A stretch of DNA of 64,000 nt from Cloacibacillus evryensis DSM 19522 (GCF_000585335.1 NZ_KK073872.1:2719283-2783282), one strand, 5' to 3'; positions 44,635 through 54,040 are shown, numbered from the stretch's first letter. Numbers and translations: made by a program. The notes: a model not told the origin generated them from the sequence alone.

Positions 44635-45414
44635 CTAATATTTGACGTCGCCGCGGACGGTGACCTCCCTCTCCCATTTGCCTCCCGGCCAGCTCTTCAC
44701 GTTCACGCCGTCGGGCAATATTTTCCACATCCTGACATCAGGGCCGTTTCCGGCCGTGATATCGAGCTTGAATTTCGAGCCGTAGGCAAAGGGGATGAAG
44801 ACCACTCCACTGCCTACGTAGATACGCTCGTCCGGCGCGGCCGACGCCGCTCCCGCGGGGACGGCGCGCCACGGAGCGCCGCGCTTTATTGGATAGGCCA
44901 GGAATGTCTTGACCGAGGCGGTGGTGAACATCAGGACCCCGGTCTTTGAATAACCGCGCATAAAACCGGTGAGAAATTCCGCCTGGGCCTCGGCCGCGCC
45001 GGCCGCCGGCAGCGTCTTAAGGCAGAAACTGCCGAGGAAAAAGAGCGAGAAACCATTCTCCGAGCCCAGCGCGCGCGCAATCACCGAGGCCGCCTTGTCG
45101 CGGCGTCCCGAAGCGAAGTACTGCTCCGACTCGGCGCGCGCCTCCGCCCGTTTTTCCGGCGAAGAGATCAGCGCCAGCGAGGCTCCGTATATGGCGGGCA
45201 TCGCCGCCGGCGTTTCGGCGATTTTTTTCTCCCCCGCCGCCGCGTCGCGCGACAGAACCGCCGCGTCCCCGGAGAGCGCGCCCCCTCCGTTCTCGAGAGC
45301 CGCCTGCTTCCGTACCAGAGAATCAAGGTCCGCGGCGCTCTGCGCCGCAAATGCCGCCCCTTGAGACACGGCAGCGAGCGCGATGACAAAGACAAAAACT
45401 TTACACAATCTCAC
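44635..45414 (-). CDS. Unrecognised secreted protein B
   Basis: A 259-residue protein: signal peptide (LCKVFVFVIALAAVSQGAAF, cleavage near AFAA), then an Ala-rich helical region and a beta-rich C-terminus (YVGSGVVFIPFAYGSKFKLD). The start is GTG 45414 with AGAGGTG about 7 bases upstream. No family recognised. Likely periplasmic. Confidence 0.7.
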   Translation of the reverse strand: MRLCKVFVFVIALAAVSQGAAFAAQSAADLDSLVRKQAALENGGGALSGDAAVLSRDAAAGEKKIAETPAAMPAIYGASLALISSPEKRAEARAESEQYFASGRRDKAASVIARALGSENGFSLFFLGSFCLKTLPAAGAAEAQAEFLTGFMRGYSKTGVLMFTTASVKTFLAYPIKRGAPWRAVPAGAASAAPDERIYVGSGVVFIPFAYGSKFKLDITAGNGPDVRMWKILPDGVNVKSWPGGKWEREVTVRGDVKY

Positions 45415-45501
45415 AAAGAAACACCTCTAAGATCTGAATTACCCGACTTATATACATTTTATGTATTCTCCCGTCCAAGTCAACGGCGGGAGAAAAGAAA
45501 C

Positions 45502-45939
45502 TCAGCGCCTGCGGGGCAGCGAACCGTCAAAGGCCAGGATCAACAGCGGCAGTCCCCCGAAGAAAAAGCTCAGCACGCCCCACAGCCAGAAATTTTTTCC
45601 CAGCCGCTGCGCGATGCTGCCCCAGAGGTAGATCCAGCAGAAGAAGAATACCGCCGAGACAAGATACCCCATATTGCCGCCGAAAAATCCGAAGCTGAAA
45701 AAATTCAGCAGCGCGGCGACGACGGCCGGGGCTCCGATCCCCGCCGTCACCCACCGCGTGATCCCGGCGCAGTCGCAGAGCAGCATCACGTTATAGACGG
45801 GGATCAGGAATTCCAGATATGAACCGATACGGAACTTATCCCCGATCCTGTACATGACATAGGCCGTGAAGAGGTAAAACCCCAGCAGCATCGCCAGCGC
45901 GGCAAGCGCCGCGAAGGCCCCGAACAACATCGTGAACAT
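45502..45939 (-). CDS. Small multi-pass membrane protein
   Basis: A 145-residue protein with four membrane helices (AFAALAALAMLLGFYLFTAY; SYLEFLIPVYNVMLLCDCAG; YLVSAVFFFCWIYLWGSIAQ; GVLSFFFGGLPLLILAF). FLIPVYN is reminiscent of DUF5684-type proteins. The ATG overlaps the UPF0182 gene stop (TGATG), so it is coupled to that gene. Function unknown. Confidence 0.7.
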   Translation of the reverse strand: MFTMLFGAFAALAALAMLLGFYLFTAYVMYRIGDKFRIGSYLEFLIPVYNVMLLCDCAGITRWVTAGIGAPAVVAALLNFFSFGFFGGNMGYLVSAVFFFCWIYLWGSIAQRLGKNFWLWGVLSFFFGGLPLLILAFDGSLPRRR

Positions 45940-48779
45940 CAGTCGCCCATCTCCTTCATGCGCCCCAGCACGTCGCCGAGCCGCTTTATCTTTTCTCCGT
46001 AGCCAGCCCAGTCGCCGTTCCGCTGGGCGCTCTGCGCGGCATCATAAAGCTGCTGCGCCTCTTCCGCGAGGGCCTTGATACTCAAGCCTCCGGCGGGAGC
46101 GGGCGATTCCGGCGCGGAAGATGCCGGCTCCGTTTTAGTTCCGGTCGAGGTCGTCACCTTCTGCCCCATCAGCTTCTCCAGCGCCGCGCCGAAGCTGTCG
46201 GACCAGGCGACGCGCCCGCCCGTCGAGACGATGACGCGCTTGAGCTCCGGCAGTTCGCCCTTCTCCGCCTTGAGGTAGAGCGGCTGCACATAGAGCAGCG
46301 ACTTCCCGATCGGCACGACGAGCAGGTCGCCGCGTATAACGTCCGAACCGCGCTGGCTCCAGAGAGACAACTGCGCCGATATTTCAGGATTCTGATCGAT
46401 GAGCGCCTCCACCTGCCCGGGGCCGTAGATCAGCTTCTGCTTCGGGAACTGATAGACGAGCAGTTCACCGTACTTCTGGGGATCGCAGCGTCCGGCCATC
46501 CAGCCGATGAGGTTGTCGCGCCCCAGCGGCATGTAGGGGACGATGATCGCGAACTCCGGAGACTCCTCGCCCCAAAGCTTCATCGTCACATAATTGGGCT
46601 GTATGCGCCGCTCACGCCCTACGGGAGTGACCTCCCATACATCCTCACGGTTATAATAGGTATTCGTGTCGGTCATATGGTATGTGGTATAGACCTCCGT
46701 CTGCACCTCGAAGAAGTCCTCCGGATAACGCATGTGTCGCCAAAGTTCTTCGGAAATGCCGCTCTTATCCTTGAAAAGTCCGGGGAATATCTTCATCCAG
46801 GTGCGAATGATCGGGTCTTTATCGTCGACGACGTAGAACGCCATCTTTCCCGTATAGGCGTCGGCGACGCCCTTGACGCTGTTGCGCACATAGTTCACGC
46901 CGCGGAAGAGGGCGAGCGAATTATCTCCCGTCTCAAAGGGCTTCGAATAGGGATAACGCTCGGACCAGGTGAAGGCGTCCTGCAGCCACTTGATGCGTCC
47001 GTCGATGAGAACCGGATAGGTCTCCGCGTCATAGATCAGGAAAGGCGCGACCTGCGCGAAGGCTCCGCGCACGTTGCGGTTATACAGCACGCGGCTCTCC
47101 GCCGAGAGGGCGCCCGTAAACAGTATCTCCGAATCGCGGAAGCGCAGCGAGAAGAGCAGCCGCCGCCACAGCGAACCGATGGCGACCCCGCCGTCCTCTT
47201 TGTAAACGGAGCGAACGTTAGAGTCTCCCATCGGATAGTCGAACTCCTTCACGTCGGTCTTGACGAGGACATAAGAATAGGGCACCGTGCCGAAATATAT
47301 CTCCGGGCGGGAGACCGGTATGTCGACCGCCGAACGGACCGGGATATCCTTCATGAAGAAATAGGGGAGCCCTCCGGAGGATATCTCGTTGACGGGGTTC
47401 ATCACCACGCCGTAGCCATGCGTGAACTCCAGATGAGTGTTGACCCACGTCGGGTTCTGAAGCTTGGAGAGATCCAGCTCGCGGACCCCGAGCATCACCT
47501 GGCGGCTGCGTCCGTCCATCATGTAGCGGTCGATATAGACGTCGTTGAAATTATAGTAGGTGCGTATCGCCTGCAGCTGGCGGTAGGTGCGCAGCAGCGG
47601 CGAGTAATCCCAAAGGCGGATGTTCTGCACCGTCTCGTTGTCCGCGGCAAGCTCGGCGGCGGTCACCTCGGCCTCCGGCGTGAAGGCCACGGATGTGACG
47701 CGGTCCAGCCCAAAGGCGCGGCGCGTGTAATCAAGATGATAGCCGAGATACCCCTTTTCCATCTCGTATTCGTTCGGCTTTACGCGGTATTGCTGGACAA
47801 GCCCGGGAACGACGCCGCGCGCCGCCCAGCCGACGACTATGAGCAGTCCGATGACGATCGCGGAGAACTTCCACATCGGCTTGAAAAAATTCACGAAGAG
47901 CAGCGCCGCGGCGGCGAACATCGCGAAGGCGAGGATGGAGAGGGCCGGCAGCACCACATGCGCGTCGGTATATCCCGCGCCGAAGACGACGCCGGTCGGC
48001 GAGAAGAGCAGCTCGTAACGGGCGATCCAGTAGCCGATCCCCCAGAGAATGAGGATCAGCGCGCCAAGCAGCGTAAGGTGCAGCCGGGCCTGGGGCGCGA
48101 CATAGAGCCGGCCGGGGGTGAAGCTGACGGAGCGCGTCATGAAATAGAGCGCGGCGGAGCCGATAAGCGCAAGCATCAGCACCCCCTGCATCCAGAGCTG
48201 CAAAAATTTGAGGAAGGGCAGGCTGAAGATATAAAATCCAATATCGATGCCGAAGAGCGGGTCCGTCGTGCCGAACGGCGTGGGGTTCATGAATTTGAGG
48301 AATTCATGCCACATGCCCATCGCGTTCAGCGCATTGACGGCGGCGACCAGCAGCGCCGCGCCGAGGATGAACAGCCGGACGCGGCGCCCGGCAAGCGCGT
48401 CAGCCCCGGCCTCTTCCATCAGGCGCACTCCCCTTTTCCAGGCAAGCTGCCAGTTGAGCGCGTAAATGACGAAGCCTGGCGCCAGCGCCGCGGCAAAGAG
48501 CTCCCAGCGGGCCCAGAAACGCCGCCAGAAGACGGACTCAAAGCCCTGCGCCTCGAACCAGTAGAGGTCGGTCATAAATGTCGCGAACCACGGCAGTACG
48601 ACCGCGAAGAGGATGAAGAGGCCTCCGAGGACGAACCAGAATTTTTTCACCTTCGGCAGCTCGATGCGCGGCATACGCTCACGCTCGTCGTCCCACCCCT
48701 CGCCGTTGTCGCCGCTTCCCTGCGTCCACTGACGCTGCGAATGATTCTTCATCGATCGGAAAAGGTCGTTTATATCCAC
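45939..48779 (-). CDS. UPF0182 family membrane protein
   Basis: About 946 residues: roughly seven to eight membrane helices in the first 330 residues (FWFVLGGLFILFAVVLPWFA; LYWFEAQGFESVFWRRFWAR), then a large extracytoplasmic region (RLWDYSPLLRTYRQLQAIRT; THLEFTHGYGVVMNPVNEIS) and a Pro/Ala-rich tail ending in a helical segment. The family is widespread but uncharacterised. GTG 48779 with GAGGGG upstream is preferred over GTG 48788. Confidence 0.95.
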   Translation of the reverse strand: MDINDLFRSMKNHSQRQWTQGSGDNGEGWDDERERMPRIELPKVKKFWFVLGGLFILFAVVLPWFATFMTDLYWFEAQGFESVFWRRFWARWELFAAALAPGFVIYALNWQLAWKRGVRLMEEAGADALAGRRVRLFILGAALLVAAVNALNAMGMWHEFLKFMNPTPFGTTDPLFGIDIGFYIFSLPFLKFLQLWMQGVLMLALIGSAALYFMTRSVSFTPGRLYVAPQARLHLTLLGALILILWGIGYWIARYELLFSPTGVVFGAGYTDAHVVLPALSILAFAMFAAAALLFVNFFKPMWKFSAIVIGLLIVVGWAARGVVPGLVQQYRVKPNEYEMEKGYLGYHLDYTRRAFGLDRVTSVAFTPEAEVTAAELAADNETVQNIRLWDYSPLLRTYRQLQAIRTYYNFNDVYIDRYMMDGRSRQVMLGVRELDLSKLQNPTWVNTHLEFTHGYGVVMNPVNEISSGGLPYFFMKDIPVRSAVDIPVSRPEIYFGTVPYSYVLVKTDVKEFDYPMGDSNVRSVYKEDGGVAIGSLWRRLLFSLRFRDSEILFTGALSAESRVLYNRNVRGAFAQVAPFLIYDAETYPVLIDGRIKWLQDAFTWSERYPYSKPFETGDNSLALFRGVNYVRNSVKGVADAYTGKMAFYVVDDKDPIIRTWMKIFPGLFKDKSGISEELWRHMRYPEDFFEVQTEVYTTYHMTDTNTYYNREDVWEVTPVGRERRIQPNYVTMKLWGEESPEFAIIVPYMPLGRDNLIGWMAGRCDPQKYGELLVYQFPKQKLIYGPGQVEALIDQNPEISAQLSLWSQRGSDVIRGDLLVVPIGKSLLYVQPLYLKAEKGELPELKRVIVSTGGRVAWSDSFGAALEKLMGQKVTTSTGTKTEPASSAPESPAPAGGLSIKALAEEAQQLYDAAQSAQRNGDWAGYGEKIKRLGDVLGRMKEMGD

Positions 48780-48910
48780 AAAGAGCACCCCTCATATGCA
48801 AAATGATCTATTATTATATTCTTGACCAAATATCGCTCTATGTCCAGTGAAAAATGGGAAAAACCCTTATAATGATATGATAAAGCGTGAAAAAAGAGGA
48901 GGAAGAAAAT

Positions 48911-49402
48911 ATGCCGCTTACAAAAGAAGAGGTGCGCGCGAAGCTTACGGAAATGGGCATCGAATATGAGGCCATGGAACACGGCCCCGTCTACACCATA
49001 GACGAGATGAAAGAGGTCGAGGGAATGAAGATCGAGGACGTCTGCAAAAACCTTTTCCTGCGCGATGAAAAGGGCAAGCGACACTTTCTCGTCGTGCTCG
49101 ACGAAGCCAAGAGCGCCGACCTCAAGGCGATACGCGCGCAGATCGGCAGCACCCGTCTCAGCTTCGGCTCCGAAGAGCGGCTGATGGCCAACCTGGGGCT
49201 GACAAAGGGCGCCGTCACCCCGCTCGGCGTGCTCAACGACTGCGCGAAAAACGTGGAGGTGCTTATCGACGAGGACCTGCGCGGCCGCCCGCGACTCGGC
49301 GTCCATCCCTGCGACAACACGGAGACGCTCTGGCTGTCGTTTGACAGCATCAAAAAAATCATCGAGAAGCAGGGCAACAGCCTCAGCTTCATCAGGATAT
49401 AG
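48911..49402 (+). CDS. Prolyl-tRNA editing protein (ProX/PrdX type)
   Basis: A 163-residue YbaK-fold protein: EAMEHGPVYTIDEMKEVEGM, CKNLFLRDEKGKRHFLVVLD, LGLTKGAVTPLGVLNDCAKN and a C-terminal HPCDNTETLWLSF. This is the motif order of free-standing ProXp-ala/PrdX editing domains that deacylate Ala-tRNA(Pro). AGGAGGAAG precedes ATG 48911. Confidence 0.93.
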   Translation: MPLTKEEVRAKLTEMGIEYEAMEHGPVYTIDEMKEVEGMKIEDVCKNLFLRDEKGKRHFLVVLDEAKSADLKAIRAQIGSTRLSFGSEERLMANLGLTKGAVTPLGVLNDCAKNVEVLIDEDLRGRPRLGVHPCDNTETLWLSFDSIKKIIEKQGNSLSFIRI

Positions 49403-49436
49403 GATCGCCCGGCAGCGGCGCGCACAGGCTGATGAG

Positions 49437-49469
49437 AGAGGCAGGCAGAGGTTCCGCCGCCTCTTTTTT
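49437..49469 (+). terminator. Terminator after the ProX-type gene
   Basis: AGAGGC and an inner GGC pair with GCC and GCCTCT (49437-49464) across a short loop, followed by a run of T to 49469. Confidence 0.75.
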
Positions 49470-49580
49470 CCCGTAAGCACGGCGGCGGCGCAGCCATTTT
49501 CCCTCTTGACGCCACATATGTAATATTTATAATTACAATGTGAGCTGATTTTGCATCTTCCAATGATCGAGGCGGTTTTG

Positions 49581-50006
49581 ATGACCGGAGAGTTCGCGAT
49601 AGCGGTACACGCCATCGTTTATTTGAATCACAAGCGCTCCTACCTTTCAAGCGAGGAGCTCGCGAAGAATATCTGCACCAACCCCGCGCGCGTCCGCATG
49701 GTGATGAGCAAGCTGAAAAGGTCGGGGATCATCCTCACCCGCGAGGGCGCGGCCGGAGGCTATGCCGTGAGGGAGAACGTCTCTGACCTTTCGCTGCGCG
49801 AAGTGGCGGAGGCCGTGGGCGCGGCCTTTGTCGGCAGCGCCTGGCGTCCCGGGGATTCCGATATGGAGTGCCTCGTCGCCTCCGGGATGGCCGACGTGAT
49901 GGACGGGCTTTACGCAAAGATGGACGGGCTCTGCCGCGGCTACCTGAGCGGCGTCTATGTGCGCGACGTGGAAAATACCATCTTTAATACGGAGACGAAT
50001 GTGTAA
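49581..50006 (+). CDS. Rrf2 family transcriptional regulator
   Basis: About 141 residues with the Rrf2 winged helix (FAIAVHAIVYLNHK; SSEELAKNICTNPARVRMVM; GIILTREGAAGGYAV). The three-cysteine Fe-S cluster motif of IscR/NsrR is absent (only two cysteines in the C-terminal half), so it may be a non-cluster type. ATG 49581 with GAGGCGG upstream is chosen over 49551. Its target genes are not obvious from the context. Confidence 0.9.
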   Translation: MTGEFAIAVHAIVYLNHKRSYLSSEELAKNICTNPARVRMVMSKLKRSGIILTREGAAGGYAVRENVSDLSLREVAEAVGAAFVGSAWRPGDSDMECLVASGMADVMDGLYAKMDGLCRGYLSGVYVRDVENTIFNTETNV

Positions 50007-50007
50007 T

Positions 50008-50048
50008 CCCGCGGTCTGCGGCGTAACGCCGCCGCGGACCGCGCGGAG
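50008..50048. terminator. GC-rich hairpin between convergent genes
   Basis: GCGGTC...GCGGCGT pairs with ACGCCGC...GACCGC just after the Rrf2 gene stop. No T-run, so termination is uncertain. Confidence 0.5.
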
Positions 50049-50091
50049 GCGGGTCTCAAAAGTCCCCAAGGACCGTGGAGCTGCCCTTTCT

Positions 50092-50484
50092 TTATTTGGC
50101 GTTGTCGATCGCCTCGTTGGAGAGTTCGTCGGCGCGTTTGTTTTTCGCGCGCGGCACCCACTCGTAACGGACCGTCATCCCCTCCGAGATCTCCCAGGCC
50201 CTCTTGGCCAGTTCGCGCAGATGAGGCAGGTTGATCTTCCATTGTTTTGAAAGCTGGCAGACGACGAGCTTGCTGTCGCCGTAGACCTTGAGCTCTTTCA
50301 CGCCGCGCTCCTTCGCCGCCGTGAGCAGAAGGATGGCGGCGTTATATTCGGCCTCGTTGTTGGTCTTTTTGCCAAGGTAGCGCGCCGTCTCCCAGATCGT
50401 GTTTTCGCCTTCGTCCAGCAGCAGCGCTCCCGCGCCCGCCTCCCCGGGGTTTCCGCGCGAGGCTCCGTCAAAGTATCCTATCAT
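50092..50484 (-). CDS. rnhA: Ribonuclease HI family protein
   Basis: About 130 residues with the DEDD catalytic set: YFDGASRGNPG, NNEAEYNA, VYGDSKLV and NKRADELSN. There is no N-terminal hybrid-binding domain. It degrades RNA in RNA-DNA hybrids. ATG 50484 with GAGGGAG upstream is preferred over 50505. Confidence 0.93.
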   Translation of the reverse strand: MIGYFDGASRGNPGEAGAGALLLDEGENTIWETARYLGKKTNNEAEYNAAILLLTAAKERGVKELKVYGDSKLVVCQLSKQWKINLPHLRELAKRAWEISEGMTVRYEWVPRAKNKRADELSNEAIDNAK

Positions 50485-50562
50485 TTTGGTAACTCCCTCT
50501 ATCATTGATTTTGCGTTATACTTTCCTAATTATATGCTACTGTGATACGGAGGTAAATGTAA

Positions 50563-51042
50563 ATGGCAGCGGTAAAAAAGACAAACGCGGTTCGTTTGCT
50601 GGAAAATCTAAAGATCCCCTTTGAACTTCTGGAATATGAGATCGACGAAGAGGCGCTCTCCGCCGAGGACGCCGCCGCGAAGACCGGGATAGCCGAGGAG
50701 CGCACCTTCAAGACTCTGTGCTGCCGCGGCGACAAGAACGGCGTGATGATGGTATGCGTCCCCGCCGGACGCGAGCTGGATTTTAAAGCGCTCGCGGCGG
50801 CCTCGGGAAACAAAAGCTCCGAGCTGGTACATCTCAAAGAGGTACAGGGACTGACCGGCTACATCCGCGGGGGCTGCTCGCCGCTGGCGACGAAGAAAAA
50901 ATATCAGGTGATCATCGACGAATCGGCGCTCAAGTTTGATTTCATCACCGTGAACGCGGGACACAGGGGGCTGCTCTTCAAAATGTCGCCCTTGGACCTC
51001 GTCAGGGCGACGGACGCCAAGACGGCCACGGTGGTAAGGTAG
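50563..51042 (+). CDS. ybaK: Cys-tRNA(Pro) deacylase, YbaK/EbsC type
   Basis: A 159-residue YbaK: KTNAVRLLENLKIPFELLEY at the start, EERTFKTLCCRGDKNGVMMV, VPAGRELDFKALAAASGNKS, and the hallmark TGYIRGGCSPLATKKKYQVI, then NAGHRGLLFKMSPLDLVRAT. It removes cysteine wrongly attached to tRNA-Pro. GGAGG precedes the ATG. The stop overlaps the GTG start of the EamA gene (TAGTG). Confidence 0.95.
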   Translation: MAAVKKTNAVRLLENLKIPFELLEYEIDEEALSAEDAAAKTGIAEERTFKTLCCRGDKNGVMMVCVPAGRELDFKALAAASGNKSSELVHLKEVQGLTGYIRGGCSPLATKKKYQVIIDESALKFDFITVNAGHRGLLFKMSPLDLVRATDAKTATVVR

Positions 51043-51983
51043 TGCGGGGGGAATCGCGGCCGCAAAGCGGAGTATACCCTAAGTGGCTCATTATCTTTGC
51101 CTATCTGATCGTCTACATCATCTGGGGATCGACATACCTCGCGATACGCTTTTCGGTCGAGACCATCCCGCCGCTGCTGTCGGGCGGCATTCGCTTTCTC
51201 GCGGCGGGGGCGATACTGCTCTGCGTGAGGCTCCTTCAGACACGCGACCTGCCGACGGCGCGCGGCTGGAAGCTCGCCTTCGGCGCCTCGCTGCTGCCAT
51301 TCGCCGTGACCTACGGGCTGATCACCACCGCGGAGATCGTAGTCCCATCTTCTATAGCGGGGCTCATCGCGGCGATCGAGCCGTTGTGGTTCTGCCTCAT
51401 CGGCTGGCTCTTTTTCGACGGCAGAAAGCCGCTGCTGCGCCACTATGCCGGCATCGCGCTGGGCTTTGCGGGCATTTGCCTGTTGATCGCCGGAGACCCG
51501 AACGTGGAGCTTTCATTTGAATCAAAGTACACGCTATGGGTCCTGCTGTTGCTGCTTTCGACGCTCACCTGGGTGGTGGGCGCCTTTATATCGGCCAATC
51601 CCAGGATACACAAAGACTTCCTGACGGCCTCGGGGATGCAGATGCTCTGCGGCGGCACGGTGATGATGGTCTCGCAGTACGCGCTCTCCCTCTTCACGGG
51701 GAATTATCCGCAATTCCACGCCTTTTCCATGCGTTCCGCCCTCGCCCTCGGCTATCTGGTGATCTTCGGCTCGCTCGCCGCCTATTCGGCGTTTCTTTGG
51801 CTGATGCGCGTGGAACCGGCAAACCGCGTCGCCACGCACGCTTTCGTCAATCCCATCGTCGCGGTGCTGCTCGGCTGGCTGCTCGGCGGCGAGGCGCTCC
51901 ATAAAAGCACCATGCTGGCGCTGCCTCTCGTCGTCGTTTCCGTGATCCTGATGATCTGGGAAAAACCGGGGAAAAATCCCTGA
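51042..51983 (+). CDS. EamA-family (DMT) transporter
   Basis: A 313-residue protein with ten membrane helices in two EamA repeats (FAYLIVYIIWGSTYLAIRFS; YSAFLWLMRVEPANRVATHA; NPIVAVLLGWLLGGE). These usually export amino acids or metabolites. GTG start overlapping the ybaK stop. A bidirectional terminator follows. Confidence 0.93.
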   Translation: MRGESRPQSGVYPKWLIIFAYLIVYIIWGSTYLAIRFSVETIPPLLSGGIRFLAAGAILLCVRLLQTRDLPTARGWKLAFGASLLPFAVTYGLITTAEIVVPSSIAGLIAAIEPLWFCLIGWLFFDGRKPLLRHYAGIALGFAGICLLIAGDPNVELSFESKYTLWVLLLLLSTLTWVVGAFISANPRIHKDFLTASGMQMLCGGTVMMVSQYALSLFTGNYPQFHAFSMRSALALGYLVIFGSLAAYSAFLWLMRVEPANRVATHAFVNPIVAVLLGWLLGGEALHKSTMLALPLVVVSVILMIWEKPGKNP

Positions 51984-51993
51984 GAAAACCTAA

Positions 51994-52026
51994 AAAGCGG
52001 CCCCTCCAAACAGAGAGGGGCGCTTT
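51994..52026. terminator. Terminator between EamA and AspT-type genes
   Basis: AAAGCG-G-CCCCTC pairs with GAGGGG-CGCTTT around a short loop. Convergent flanking genes; A/T runs are short. Confidence 0.7.
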
Positions 52027-52054
52027 CGTATATCGTACCGTAACCGGATATCCG

Positions 52055-53752
52055 TCAGGCCATCAGCAGCACGATCACCACGCCCCAGACGGCGAAGATC
52101 ACGTTGTTCAGCGCATACGGGATGGTATAGCCGAGCACCGGCGTCGAACTGCCGCAGGCCTCCTGCAGCGCGCCGAGCGCAGCCGTGCAGAGGCGCGCGC
52201 CGGTACAGGCCCCGAGAAGGATGACCGGATTCATCTTGAAGAACCATTTGCCGGCGAGGATGCAGGAGACTATGGGAACGACGGTGACGACGATGCCGCC
52301 CCACATTATCCCCCAGCCGTTTTGTCTGAGGCCGCTCACGAAATCCGGGCCGCAGCTCAGGCCGACGACGGCGATGAAACCGCAGAGGCCGAGGCTTTGA
52401 AATATCCAGGCCGTGGCGGCGGGCATATTCCCGAAGACCGGGCGCGCCGAGCGAAACCAGCTTATCAGCAGGCCGGCAAGCAAGGCTCCGCCGCCCGTGG
52501 TGAGGCTCAGCGGTATGCGGCCGGCCTTGAAGGTGACGACTCCGACGAGGGCGCCAGCCGCGATCCCGAGCGCGACCGTCACCATGTCCGTCGCCGTGCT
52601 CGTGCGCTCAGGATAGCCGATGGTCGGTATCGCAAGCTCTACCGCCTTCATGACGCCGCCGATCGTGATCACGTCGCCGCGGTGGATGACGGTGCTGTTG
52701 AATACGGGGATCTCCTGCACGCCGCGCGTTATCTTTCTTACGATCACGCCGTGCATCTGCGGCTCGACCGCCAGCTCTTCGATGGTCCGGCCGAACCATT
52801 CTCTTTTGGTGACGACGACGTTCACGCGCTCCATCACTATAGAGGAGAATTCGTCGTCGGCAACCTCCGGCCCGGGCATCGCCGCCGTGTCGGCGAGTAT
52901 CTTGCGCAGGCTGCGCACCGCGACGATATCGTCCTTTTCAAGCACGGCGCCGCCGGTGACGGCGACCTTATCCCCCTTGCGCCGCAGCGCCGTTATCAGA
53001 AAGCTCTTATCGCCGCCCTCCGCCGCCTCGGCGTCGCCGACGCTCCTGCCGATATAGCGCGGGTTTTCCACACGATAGCTGCGCGTAAGGTAATCCGTAT
53101 ATTCGATAAAGGTATCCGGCGGCATCTTCGTCTCCCCAAGCTTGCTTTCAAGCGCGCGCGCCTCCGCGCGGATGTCCTTGACGCCGAGCAGTATCGGACC
53201 GAGATAGGCGGTTATCCATATCGCGCCGATGGTGCCGAAGAGATAGGAGATCGCGTATGCGATCGGGACGTCGTTGACGTACCGCGCCGTAACTTCCGCG
53301 CCGAGACCGAGCTTGGCGATCGTGTCGGCGGCGACTCCGATCATCAGCGACTCTGTCGCCGACCCCGCGAGCAGCCCCGCGCCGAAGCCCGGATTGAGCC
53401 CCATCAGCTTCGCCATCACATAGGCCGAGGCGAGGCAGAGCGCCGCCATCAGCAGCGCAAAAGCGAGAAGCGGCACAGCGCTGGAGCGGAGGCTGTGAAA
53501 AAAGGCCGGGCCGCTGCTGTAGCCGATGGTGAATATGAAGAGCAGGAAGAAAATATTTTTGACATTGGGCGATATCTCCACCCCCAGCAGCGCGCCCACT
53601 ATCACCGCGACGATGAGGGTCGCCGCCACCGCGCCCAGCGCCACGCCCTTGTATTTAAAGCTCCCTAGCCAGTAACCCGCTCCGATACAGAAGAAAAACG
53701 GTATCGAAGGGTTCTCGCGGCAAACCGCGGCAAACCAGCTTATTATCTCCAT
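52055..53752 (-). CDS. Aspartate:alanine exchanger family transporter (AspT/YidE)
   Basis: About 565 residues: an N-terminal set of membrane helices (NPSIPFFFCIGAGYWLGSFK; FLLFIFTIGYSSGPAFFHSL; LNPGFGAGLLAGSATES), two central TrkA-C (RCK_C) domains (about 210-385), and a second membrane half (LTTGGGALLAGLLISWFRSA; VVGLSCGPDFVSGL). The family contains aspartate/alanine and related antiporters. ATG 53752 with AAGGGGA upstream is chosen over 53773. Confidence 0.93.
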   Translation of the reverse strand: MEIISWFAAVCRENPSIPFFFCIGAGYWLGSFKYKGVALGAVAATLIVAVIVGALLGVEISPNVKNIFFLLFIFTIGYSSGPAFFHSLRSSAVPLLAFALLMAALCLASAYVMAKLMGLNPGFGAGLLAGSATESLMIGVAADTIAKLGLGAEVTARYVNDVPIAYAISYLFGTIGAIWITAYLGPILLGVKDIRAEARALESKLGETKMPPDTFIEYTDYLTRSYRVENPRYIGRSVGDAEAAEGGDKSFLITALRRKGDKVAVTGGAVLEKDDIVAVRSLRKILADTAAMPGPEVADDEFSSIVMERVNVVVTKREWFGRTIEELAVEPQMHGVIVRKITRGVQEIPVFNSTVIHRGDVITIGGVMKAVELAIPTIGYPERTSTATDMVTVALGIAAGALVGVVTFKAGRIPLSLTTGGGALLAGLLISWFRSARPVFGNMPAATAWIFQSLGLCGFIAVVGLSCGPDFVSGLRQNGWGIMWGGIVVTVVPIVSCILAGKWFFKMNPVILLGACTGARLCTAALGALQEACGSSTPVLGYTIPYALNNVIFAVWGVVIVLLMA

Positions 53753-53773
53753 CAGAAAGATTTCCCCTTTCAT

Positions 53774-54040
53774 AATACAGTCGGTTCCGTTATTACATTA
53801 TGATTATATTGGCGGGGGATTTTCTTTCACTGCCAAGATATGGAACGCCGGTTAGGCATAAATGCCAGTTCCGCGTTGCGGACCGGGAGACACGGATGTC
53901 TATGGAGGCCAAACGTCTTGTATATTTGTGATTTATATATTTTATTGTCTTTTGATATTGAATGGCGTACAATGAGCGCATAGTAACCGTACGATTTTTC
54001 ACCAGTCATACATAGCATATATATTATTGCCTCGCCGGAG
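53774..54040. other. Gene-free stretch upstream of the diguanylate cyclase
   Basis: No gene supported. A GC-rich island (about 53830-53925) reads, on the minus strand in two frames, like conceptual products of dispersed repeats (LHRHPCLPVRNAELAF; SIDIRVSRSATRNWH), so it is probably a repeat copy. The rest is AT-rich and carries a promoter. Confidence 0.5.
53945..53973 (+). promoter_or_regulatory. Candidate promoter of the diguanylate cyclase
   Basis: TTGTCT (53945-53950), 17-bp spacer, TACAAT (53968-53973). Confidence 0.6.

Noticed and set aside
46677-48806. 709-codon open frame on the plus strand
   Set aside because: Antisense to the UPF0182 gene, which has clear family motifs; the frame is rich in Arg, His and Asp/Glu as expected of a shadow in GC-rich DNA.
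52322-53668. 448-codon open frame on the plus strand
   Set aside because: Antisense shadow of the AspT-type transporter.
53827-53930. Possible c-di-GMP riboswitch upstream of the diguanylate cyclase
   Set aside because: The GEMM core sequences were not found; the region looks like a dispersed repeat instead.
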